Assembly: GCA_002455605.1 (NCBI GenBank)
Contig: DKLE01000215.1
Span: forward strand, 1-12,909
Source of the DNA: Firmicutes bacterium UBA6648
GTDB taxonomy: Bacteria > Bacillota > Clostridia > Peptostreptococcales > Anaerovoracaceae
Length of the DNA: 12,909 nucleotides
Reading direction: 5' to 3'
Shown here: one piece after another, positions 1 through 6,197 of the stretch
How positions within the stretch are numbered: position 1 is the first letter of the stretch
How the letters are laid out: each line of letters starts with the position of its first letter
Translations under genes and position numbers: made by a program
The notes under the pieces: model-generated
The model's input: only the letters and a program-made list of their open reading frames with translations
The model's database searches: none
Told to the model about the DNA's origin: nothing

Positions 1-1085
1 AACCCTTTTTGTAAAGCTTCCTGTACTTCTTCATTTTTTAAATACTGTTCTATTTTTTCCATAGGTACGAATACTGGTATGAATTTTTTAACATACTTTA
101 TATTTTTACCCAAGTTTAATTCGATTGAGGAATCTAGTATTTCGCATTTATTTAGGATCTCATCTATCCCATCAAGGATATCTCCCAGCGTAAACTTCCG
201 CTGTCTTACCAATATGGTTGCCGCATCTTCTAAGGTAAAGTCTTTAAAGTCTATCCCTTCTATTCCCAGCCTTTTATTGATATACTGGCTTATCTTATGG
301 GTAATCCCTCTCTCATACTCTGCTTTCAGTACAAGTTTTTCTATATCTCTCAGCTCTTCTACATTTTTTGAAAGAAGTGCCTTCCAGCTATCATCCTTTT
401 GGTACTTTAAGACTTCTCTGAAGCTGGCTCCATCCAGTTTATGCCCGCCAATTACTGCATACTTAGACATTTCCTCTACTACTTCTTGTTCAAACAAAAG
501 GACTCTGTCTTCATAATGTTGCAGTTTCGTTTTAAAGGCTTGCACCTTTTCCTGATTTTCTTCTATTGTCTTTTTATTCTTAGCTGCCTCTGCTCCTATA
601 GAAAAGGGATAATTAAGCTGACTGCTTAAGCTCTCAATGCTTCCCATGATCCCTTGCTGCTCTTCGTAGTCTTCATACACAAGGGTTTTACACGTTGCTT
701 TCAGCTCCTCTATGCCTTCTTGTTCCATGGATATAAGGTTTCGAGCTTCTGCTCCTTTACTTCCTCCAAGGGGCATTGCCAATTCCAATGCCATTTCATT
801 GATTTCTTCTGCTCCTGCAAGAACCACTTTTTCTAACGATTCTTTGAAGTCCATTAATTGGTTTACCCTCTCGTCATAGCCTTTTTTCCAGTTCTCATTA
901 TGCTCCATAAAGCTTTTGGTGGCTTGTCCCTCCCATGATTCGGAGACCAGCCTATTCCCAATGTCGTGAGCATCCGTGCCTATCTTTTCTATATTTTTAA
1001 TACGGACTTCAAGCTGAGCTATTGTTTCCTTTAAGACCGGTATATCCAGCGAAAAGCTTTTCATTTTATCTAGACCATTAAACAC
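1..1085 (-). CDS. WXG-motif protein, probable type VII secretion substrate (partial, C-terminus outside window)
   Basis: I read 361 uninterrupted codons on the minus strand, from a GTG at 1085 to the window edge. The GTG is chosen because AAGGGG (1100-1095) lies 9 nt upstream; an ATG at 1064 (residue 8) is the alternative. Residues 49-55 read ESWEGQA, giving W51-E52-G53, the turn motif of WXG100/Esx-like proteins. It sits between two predicted amphipathic helices (about 13-47 and 56-105), as expected for that fold. The rest (106-361) is helical, rich in Glu and Lys, with no signal peptide or membrane segment. It includes a short glycine-containing stretch, YAVIGGHKLDGASF, and ends at the edge in EEVQEALQKG. 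In this superfamily, proteins much longer than 100 residues are usually secreted effectors or polymorphic toxins with a variable C-terminal domain; that part is missing, so toxicity is inference. No small WXG100 partner or secretion gene is visible. Recognition of the fold is fairly good; the family is not identified. Confidence 0.72.
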   Translation of the reverse strand, partial: MFNGLDKMKSFSLDIPVLKETIAQLEVRIKNIEKIGTDAHDIGNRLVSESWEGQATKSFMEHNENWKKGYDERVNQLMDFKESLEKVVLAGAEEINEMALELAMPLGGSKGAEARNLISMEQEGIEELKATCKTLVYEDYEEQQGIMGSIESLSSQLNYPFSIGAEAAKNKKTIEENQEKVQAFKTKLQHYEDRVLLFEQEVVEEMSKYAVIGGHKLDGASFREVLKYQKDDSWKALLSKNVEELRDIEKLVLKAEYERGITHKISQYINKRLGIEGIDFKDFTLEDAATILVRQRKFTLGDILDGIDEILNKCEILDSSIELNLGKNIKYVKKFIPVFVPMEKIEQYLKNEEVQEALQKG

Positions 1086-1128
1086 GAATCGTTTCCCCTT
1101 ACTAATATGTAAAATTATTACTTGTGCT

Positions 1129-1158
1129 ATTATATTACATTTAATTAGGTAAAAACAA
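1129..1158 (-). promoter_or_regulatory. Possible promoter of the WXG-motif gene
   Basis: Read on the minus strand, a perfect TATAAT lies at 1134-1129, about 45 nt upstream of the GTG start at 1085. A poor -35 candidate, TTGTTT, lies at 1158-1153, 18 bp further upstream. The -10 is good but common in such AT-rich DNA, so this is tentative. Confidence 0.35.
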
Positions 1159-1263
1159 CATATTTGTAAAAAACAGGTAGAATGTTTGTAAAACATGGTC
1201 ACAAAACCTGCCCATATATCGAAAAAAAGTCTTTTTTCTGTATCAATACCAAATACCTATTGA

Positions 1264-1565
1264 TTTTTCAAGATATATGAACTAAATCCCCATCAGCTGA
1301 GCTGCTTGCAACATGATGGTCACTCCAACCGACTGTGGGTTGTGGATACAGAGTATTATAACAATGTTGATTCACTTTATTTTGGAGTATTAAAAGACCA
1401 AGCCCCTTTTTAATAGATAATCTAAATCTTGAGGATAGTGTGGATGTTTCTATAGAATATGAATTTGAGTATGCAGCAACTGAATAAGGAAATTATAATT
1501 TCTTTTTATTTAGAGGTTCAAATGAACCTATTATAATAAAGTGGATTTATATTTTAAAGAATTGA
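1264..1565 (+). pseudogene. Degraded gene remnant, function unknown
   Basis: Frame 1 is open from just after a TGA at 1261 to a TAA at 1411 and reads protein-like sequence, including DGHSNRLWVVDTEYYNNVDS and YFGVLKDQAPF. No start codon or ribosome binding site precedes it. The T5 run at 1407-1411 is where the frame breaks: one additional T would continue the reading as LIDNLNLEDSVDVSIEYEFE up to a TAA at 1485. After that stop the same shifted frame goes on with GNYNFFLFRGSNEPIIIKWI and ends at TGA 1563. A missing start, one probable 1-nt deletion and one in-frame stop together suggest the decayed 3' part of a small gene. I do not recognise the family. A chance run of AT-rich open frame is the alternative; the mixed, acidic composition with W, H, D and G residues argues mildly for real ancestry. 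Confidence 0.4.
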
Positions 1566-1641
1566 CTAAATATCTGTATTTTAATAATGTAATATTTCAA
1601 AAACAAAACTTTAATAAAGGTAGAACCGAATAGTTTTTATG

Positions 1642-1668
1642 AAAAGATGGATTTTTAATCCATTTTTT
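1642..1668 (+). terminator. Terminator-like hairpin
   Basis: The stem ATGGATT (1647-1653) pairs with AATCCAT (1657-1663) around a 3-nt loop and extends through a G-U pair into AAAA/TTTT. A T6 run (1663-1668) follows. The stem is AT-rich, so the structure is weak. Its position about 80 bp after the degraded gene fits a leftover terminator of that gene. Confidence 0.4.
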
Positions 1669-1730
1669 ATAATTATGTGATATGCCTTAAAAACACCATA
1701 TTTGTTATAGAATATTAATTGGGGTTTATA

Positions 1731-1761
1731 AAGTGTTTAAATATTTTAAATTTAAACACTT
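1731..1761. repeat. 12-bp perfect inverted repeat
   Basis: AAGTGTTTAAAT (1731-1742) and ATTTAAACACTT (1750-1761) are exact inverted copies separated by 7 nt. Imperfect outer arms extend the symmetry: TTGGGGTTTATA (from 1719) resembles the complement of TTTAAAACCCAA (to about 1793). It lies about 120 bp upstream of the antiporter gene. It could be an operator, a weak bidirectional terminator or the remains of a small palindromic element. Confidence 0.55.
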
Positions 1762-1802
1762 TTATTTTAAAATTCTTTTTATTTAAAACCCAAATACACA
1801 GG

Positions 1803-1827
1803 ATCGTCAACGATAAATAAGTATAGT
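1803..1827 (+). promoter_or_regulatory. Possible regulated promoter of the antiporter gene
   Basis: A 12-bp palindrome, ATCGT-CA-ACGAT (1803-1814), is followed 7 bp later by a -10-like TATAGT (1822-1827). There is no recognisable -35 at the right spacing; the palindrome sits roughly where a -35 or an adjacent regulator site would be. The same TATAGT hexamer serves as -10 in the stronger promoter at 4516-4544. This is suggestive of activator dependence but unproven. Confidence 0.3.
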
Positions 1828-1879
1828 TTACTTAAGGAATAAGCTTAATCCCAAATATTATTAAGGAGGAATTGAAAAT

Positions 1880-3280
1880 ATGGAAAATGCTAGAAATAAG
1901 CCGTCTTTTGGCATAGCACTATTAACCGTATTATTTTTATTTGTCATTATCATAGCACAAGTTTTAGTTGCAGGAAGTCCTGACATCCATATGACCCTTG
2001 TGTTCTCGATAGCTTTTGCAGTGTTGCTTTTATTAATGACGGGAACAAAGTGGAGTTCAATCGAAGAAGGCGTTATGCACGGCTGCAAAATTGCTACCGT
2101 CCCCATGATGATTCTGATGTTTATCGGTATGCTGATACCCACATTAATCGCAGCGGGAACGATCCCTTCTCTTATTTATTATGGGTTAAAAATTATAAAT
2201 CCGTCGGTATTTTTATTGACAGCAGCAGTGGTCTGTAGTGTTTCTTCAATGTGTACCGGAAGCAGCTGGACAACAGGAGGAACCTTTGGGGTGGCGTTTA
2301 TGGGCATCAGCATGGGTCTTGGCATTCCGCCGGCATTAACAGCCGGAGCCGTAATCTCCGGAGCCGTAATCGGCGATAAGCTTTCCCCTCTTTCGGATTC
2401 AACAAATTTAGCTGCCGGAGTATGTGAAACGAATTTATTCCAGCATATAAAGAGCATGCTGTATACGACAGTGCCGGCTTTCATTATTTCCTTAGTTATT
2501 TATACCGTTTTGGGAATGAAATATAAAGCTGCGGCAATTGATACGTCAGCTGTGGATACTATTCTGAGCGGGTTAGATGCCAGTTTTAATGTTTCCCCCA
2601 TTTATGCAATGGTCAGTTTAATTCCTTTGGTGGTGATTGTAACCTTAGCATTAAAAAAAGTCAGTGCCTTAGCAGCAATGGTTATTGCATCCATTGTAGC
2701 TATGCTGGTGGCTATGCTTGCGCAGGGATATGGCTTGATGGAAATGATGTCCTACATGAATTATGGTTTTAGCATTGATACTGGTGTTGAAGCGGTAGAT
2801 AAGCTTTTAAACAGGGGCGGTATTCAAGCCATGATGTGGACGGTATCGTTAGGCTATTTAGGTCTTACATACGGGGGAATTCTTGAAATAACGGGAACCT
2901 TAGAAGCGTTGATTGACAAAATGACAACCCTGACTCAGAATGCGAGAAATCTTGTCATTACTCACTTGCTATCTTCCATTTGTATCAATATTATCTCAGC
3001 AAGCCAGTATGTGGCCATCATTATACCAGGAAGAATGTATTTGCCGGCCTATAAAAAACTGGGAATCAGGATGGATGTAGCTTCAAGAACCTGTGAGGAT
3101 TCCGGAACAGTGACCTCACCCCTTGTTCCATGGGGATTATGCGGTGTATTTTTTACGGGTGCACTGGGAGTTGGCACTTTAGAGTATCTGCCTTATGCAT
3201 TTTTGTGTTATTTAACGCCAATAGTTGCAATTGCCTATGCGATAACAGGAAAATTTATTTGGAAAGAAAAAAATAAGTAA
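1880..3280 (+). CDS. nhaC: NhaC-family Na+/H+ antiporter-type membrane transporter
   Basis: This 466-residue integral membrane protein belongs to the NhaC family. Members exchange Na+ for H+, and some exchange organic acids (the malate/lactate antiporter MleN type). Family hallmarks are visible: GSSWTTGGTFGVAFMGI (127-143); GAVISGAVIGDK followed by LSPLSDSTNLA (156-178), the most conserved segment; LNRGGIQAMMWTVSL (310-324); and DSGTVTSPLVPWG (407-419). About 11-13 hydrophobic segments alternate with short loops, and length matches the family. A strong ribosome binding site, AAGGAGGA (1863-1870), supports the ATG at 1880. The M20 hydrolase gene starts 17 nt after the stop, so the two are very likely cotranscribed. 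That linkage suggests the transporter either moves the hydrolase substrate or product, or maintains the ion balance for its use; the sequence alone cannot decide between them. Confidence 0.9.
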   Translation: MENARNKPSFGIALLTVLFLFVIIIAQVLVAGSPDIHMTLVFSIAFAVLLLLMTGTKWSSIEEGVMHGCKIATVPMMILMFIGMLIPTLIAAGTIPSLIYYGLKIINPSVFLLTAAVVCSVSSMCTGSSWTTGGTFGVAFMGISMGLGIPPALTAGAVISGAVIGDKLSPLSDSTNLAAGVCETNLFQHIKSMLYTTVPAFIISLVIYTVLGMKYKAAAIDTSAVDTILSGLDASFNVSPIYAMVSLIPLVVIVTLALKKVSALAAMVIASIVAMLVAMLAQGYGLMEMMSYMNYGFSIDTGVEAVDKLLNRGGIQAMMWTVSLGYLGLTYGGILEITGTLEALIDKMTTLTQNARNLVITHLLSSICINIISASQYVAIIIPGRMYLPAYKKLGIRMDVASRTCEDSGTVTSPLVPWGLCGVFFTGALGVGTLEYLPYAFLCYLTPIVAIAYAITGKFIWKEKNK

Positions 3281-3297
3281 TTTTAAGGGTATGAAGT

Positions 3298-4485
3298 ATG
3301 TATGAGATAGTAAAAGAAGAAGTGGTTATGCTGTTAAAAGAATTAGTAGGGATAAAAAGCCCTTATTTTCAAGAAGACAGCATCATGGACTTTACGAAAA
3401 ATTGGTTTGAACAGAACGGTATGAATGCAAAAATGCATTCATACCACGAAAACAAAATAACAGATTTTAAAGGGAAAAATATAATTGTAGAGTTAAATGG
3501 CAGCGATGAAGGACCGGTGATCTGCTTAAATGGGCATTTGGACAGTGTACAGCTTTGCAGCGGATGGAAAAAAGATCCCAGCGGAGAGATAATAGAAGAC
3601 AGGCTTTATGGATTGGGAGCTTTGGATATGAAATCGGGATGTGCGGCAACAATGATTGCATTGAAAGCTTTTAGTAAAAATCATGCTCAATTTAAAGGTA
3701 AAATTATTTCTTCATACGTTTCTGTGGAAGAGGGTCCGTACGGTATGGGAACCAATGCTTTAATAGAGGAAGGATATCTGGAAGACGTGGACTTTTCCAT
3801 TATAACTGAGCCAAGCGCAGGCTTTACAGGAAAGCCTTTCCCGGATTTATGTCTGGGGGCAAGAGGCGGATACGGCCTGGAGGTAGAGTTTTTTGGGGCT
3901 TCTGCTCACGCGGCTACCCCTGAAAAAGGAGTAAATGCGGCAGGAGATGCCGCAAGATTTATCTGCCAGCTTGATAATCTTCACTTCAAAGAGGATCCAA
4001 ATTTGGGGAAAGGTACCGCCTGCGTAGTGGCCGTAGAGAGTGACGGCGGTGCGTGCAGTGTGCCTGATTATGCAAGGGTCAAATTGTTTTGGCATATTGT
4101 TGTAGGTGAAGATGAAAAGACCATTGAAAGCCAGATTCAAGAAGCAATAAAAAAAGCAAATATAAAAGGAAGCTACAAGATAAACTTTCGGGATGCACCT
4201 TCTGAAGCTTCAAAAGGTTTTCAGCCGTTTACCGTATCAAAAGACGAAAAATATACCAAAATATTTATGAACGCCATAGAAGATGTTTGCGGAAAGCCGC
4301 CAAGTCTTTCTTATTTTCAGAGTATTGGTGATTTTAATTATTTAGGCTCAAGGCTTGGTGCACCGGCTTTAATTTTCGGAGCTGCGGGGGAAAATTTTCA
4401 TGGAAAGGATGAATATGTCCTTATTGATTCTGTTGTTAAAACGGCTCAGGTAGTTTACTCTTTTTTAGAAAAAGTACTCACTTGA
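3298..4485 (+). CDS. M20 family zinc metallopeptidase / deacylase (ArgE/DapE-like)
   Basis: This 395-residue cytoplasmic enzyme of the M20 clan hydrolyses an amide bond in a peptide or N-acyl amino acid using two metal ions. The signature residues are in order: H80 and D82 in NGHLDSV; D110 in GLGALDMKSG, the bridging ligand; E144-E145 in SVEEGPYG, the catalytic base and a ligand; E171 in TEPS; and H368 in ENFHGKDEYV. The lid/dimerisation domain (about 188-300) contains H204 in GASAHAATPEKGVNA, which normally contributes to the partner active site. All the key residues are present, so it should be active. ATG 3298 is preceded by AAGGG (3285-3289); other nearby ATGs hit stops at once. Relatives include ArgE (acetylornithine deacetylase), DapE and carboxypeptidases, and sequence reading alone does not discriminate among them. 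The neighbouring transporter and amidohydrolase favour a catabolic rather than a biosynthetic role. Confidence 0.9.
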   Translation: MYEIVKEEVVMLLKELVGIKSPYFQEDSIMDFTKNWFEQNGMNAKMHSYHENKITDFKGKNIIVELNGSDEGPVICLNGHLDSVQLCSGWKKDPSGEIIEDRLYGLGALDMKSGCAATMIALKAFSKNHAQFKGKIISSYVSVEEGPYGMGTNALIEEGYLEDVDFSIITEPSAGFTGKPFPDLCLGARGGYGLEVEFFGASAHAATPEKGVNAAGDAARFICQLDNLHFKEDPNLGKGTACVVAVESDGGACSVPDYARVKLFWHIVVGEDEKTIESQIQEAIKKANIKGSYKINFRDAPSEASKGFQPFTVSKDEKYTKIFMNAIEDVCGKPPSLSYFQSIGDFNYLGSRLGAPALIFGAAGENFHGKDEYVLIDSVVKTAQVVYSFLEKVLT

Positions 4486-4515
4486 TTCTAAGTAAGAATA
4501 ATTTCAATTGCAGCG

Positions 4516-4544
4516 TTGACAAGTAAGGCACTTATAGCTATAGT
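4516..4544 (+). promoter_or_regulatory. Consensus sigma-A promoter upstream of the amidohydrolase gene
   Basis: A perfect -35, TTGACA (4516-4521), is separated by exactly 17 bp from a -10, TATAGT (4539-4544). It is about 70 bp before the amidohydrolase start. Transcription would begin near 4551, leaving a leader of roughly 60 nt. The amidohydrolase and regulator genes can therefore be transcribed independently of the transporter and M20 genes. Confidence 0.7.
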
Positions 4545-4614
4545 TGTTCTTAATTGACCGAGGTAATATAAAACCGGCTTGCTTAAGCTGTGTTTAAAAT
4601 TAGGGGAGAAAAGT

Positions 4615-6147
4615 ATGCATGCGGATATCGTGATTAAAAATGGTAAATGTATAACCTGCGTGGATGAGCAGCAATTCAGCTGGATAGCCATTGAAAAAGA
4701 TAAAATCTTGGCATTAGGAAATAATGATGCTTATGAAACGTTGACAGATGAAAAGACCGTTGTTATTGATGCAAAGGGTTCAAGTATTCTCCCTGGATTT
4801 ATTGACAGTCACTGCCATGTAGTACAGACCGGTCTGAATTCGGCCAGTTTGGATTTAAGCCAGGCTTATAGCTTTGACGAGATTGGAAGCCTGATTGAAG
4901 CGGCACAGAAAAAAACACCGGGAAAACCCATTCGAGGGATCCGGTTCCAGTTAGATAATTTAAAGGAAAAGAAATTTCCTAACCGGAATTTTATTGACAA
5001 GTGCTGCAGTGATGTGCCCGTGTGGATTAATACTCATGATTATCAGGTCAGCTTATTAAACACCTATGCCATGCTGTATTTTAAAATCCCCTTTACAACG
5101 GAAGGCGTTGAAATGGATGATAAAGATATACCCACCGGCATTTTTAAAACAAAGGCTAATGCTATTTTAAGAGCCAATATTTTAAAAAATATTACAGATA
5201 CGGAAAGAATGAAAGCGGTGTGGGGTATTATGGAGGAACTGCTGTCTAACGGAATTACTACCTTAAATGCCATGGAAGGAGGAGTCTTGTACAGCGATAA
5301 GGATGCGGACTTTATCCATGAGCACGGAAAAAGCTTTCCCGTAGATATGATACTGTTTAATCAGACCATGGATATGGAAAAAATTCAGGACATGAAATTG
5401 AAAAGGGTGGGCGGCAGTTTGTATTTGGACGGAACCCTGGGCGCAAGAACTGCAGCCCTAACCTTTGAGTATGCGGATTGTCCGGGAACGAAGGGCAGCC
5501 TGTGCCTTCCCCAAGAAGATATTGATGAATTTGTTTTAAAGTGCTACAAATATAATTTACAGTTGTCATTATACACCATTGGAGATCGAGCTATAGAGGC
5601 AGCGCTGAAGGCCCATGAAAAGGCTTTATACCGGACAGGAAATGTGAGCTTGAGACATCGTCTGGAGCATGTTGAGCTAGCAAATGAAGATCAGGTAAAA
5701 CGGGCGGCAGACATGGGGATTATATTTTCCATGCAGCCATCCTATGAATATTTCTGGGGCGGTCCAGGAAAAATGTATGAACAGCGAATCGGTGAGCATT
5801 ATAAAAAAACCAACCGATTCAGAGAAATTTGGGATTCCGGTATTTGTATATGCGGGGGAACGGACAGTGATGTTACACCTGCTAGGCCAATTCTTGGAAT
5901 CTACTCCGCAGTCAATCATCCGGTGGAAGAACACCGGGTATCCTTGCAGGAAGCTATAAAAATGTTCACTTATAACGGAGCCTATGCCATTTTTGAGGAA
6001 AAAGAAAAAGGCAGCTTAGAAAGAGGAAAGCTGGCGGATATAATTGTTTTGGATTGTGACATTTTTAGTATTCCAAAAGAGAAATTGAAGGATGCACAGG
6101 TGAAAACTACTATAAAATCGGGTGAAATTCTGCACAATAATATTTAA
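4615..6147 (+). CDS. Amidohydrolase superfamily protein, YtcJ-like
   Basis: This is a 510-residue metal-dependent hydrolase. The start ATG 4615 is chosen for AGGGGAG (4602-4608) at ideal spacing; an in-frame ATG at 4579 would add 12 residues that are not family-like. Beta-sandwich strands occur at both ends (2-60 and 468-510), flanking the TIM barrel. Seen in order: H66 and H68 in DSHCH; LDGTLGARTAAL (271-282), a YtcJ-family signature; TIGDRAIEAAL (321-331); RHRLEH with H352; the SMQPS segment (372-376); and D417 in GGTDSD. Related proteins act on amides such as N-substituted formamides, but most are uncharacterised. Two positions differ from common family members: the Lys that usually lies four residues before the DG of LDG is S268, and the His that usually precedes AIGDRA is Y320. 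The substrate is unknown; it is probably an amide or cyclic amide linked to the M20 pathway. The regulator gene begins 50 nt downstream. Confidence 0.87.
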   Translation: MHADIVIKNGKCITCVDEQQFSWIAIEKDKILALGNNDAYETLTDEKTVVIDAKGSSILPGFIDSHCHVVQTGLNSASLDLSQAYSFDEIGSLIEAAQKKTPGKPIRGIRFQLDNLKEKKFPNRNFIDKCCSDVPVWINTHDYQVSLLNTYAMLYFKIPFTTEGVEMDDKDIPTGIFKTKANAILRANILKNITDTERMKAVWGIMEELLSNGITTLNAMEGGVLYSDKDADFIHEHGKSFPVDMILFNQTMDMEKIQDMKLKRVGGSLYLDGTLGARTAALTFEYADCPGTKGSLCLPQEDIDEFVLKCYKYNLQLSLYTIGDRAIEAALKAHEKALYRTGNVSLRHRLEHVELANEDQVKRAADMGIIFSMQPSYEYFWGGPGKMYEQRIGEHYKKTNRFREIWDSGICICGGTDSDVTPARPILGIYSAVNHPVEEHRVSLQEAIKMFTYNGAYAIFEEKEKGSLERGKLADIIVLDCDIFSIPKEKLKDAQVKTTIKSGEILHNNI

Positions 6148-6197
6148 TGAAGTGAAAAGCTATAATGGACAGCTATACTTTTAGATAGGGAAAAAAT

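Larger units (their letters stand above)
1086..1879. other. Long AT-rich intergenic region between divergent genes
   Basis: About 790 bp separate the minus-strand WXG gene from the plus-strand antiporter gene. No intact gene is visible. The contents I can support are a possible minus-strand promoter, a degraded gene fragment (1264-1565), a terminator-like hairpin (1642-1668), a long inverted repeat (1731-1761) and the leader of the antiporter gene. A weak 7-bp hairpin, ATCAATA/TATTGAT, also sits at 1242-1264, just before the remnant and followed by a short T run. The base composition is clearly more AT-rich than the flanking genes, which fits decayed or acquired DNA. Confidence 0.7.

Noticed and set aside
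79..836. Plus-strand open frames of 60-145 codons at the left end
   Set aside because: They are Ser/Phe/Leu-rich shadows opposite the long minus-strand WXG gene, which has a continuous frame, a ribosome binding site and a recognisable motif.
1221..1238. GAAAAAAAGTCTTTTTTC as a hairpin terminator
   Set aside because: The pairing is between homopolymeric A and T runs with almost no G-C pairs, as expected by chance in this AT-rich spacer.
4487..4501. Hairpin ATTCT-AAGTA-AGAAT after the M20 gene as a terminator
   Set aside because: Only five weak pairs and no T run follow, so it would not terminate efficiently.
6161..6166. TATAAT upstream of the BTAD regulator as a separate promoter
   Set aside because: No -35-like hexamer is found at 15-19 bp, and there is no TG extension; cotranscription with the amidohydrolase gene is simpler.
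6158..6177. Heptamer AGCTATA repeated twice before the regulator gene and once in the promoter at 4536-4542, as a possible BTAD-regulator binding repeat
   Set aside because: The spacing is 13 bp rather than the 11 or 22 bp typical of SARP sites, and the same heptamer occurs inside coding sequence near 5589, 5950 and 11829, so chance is sufficient.
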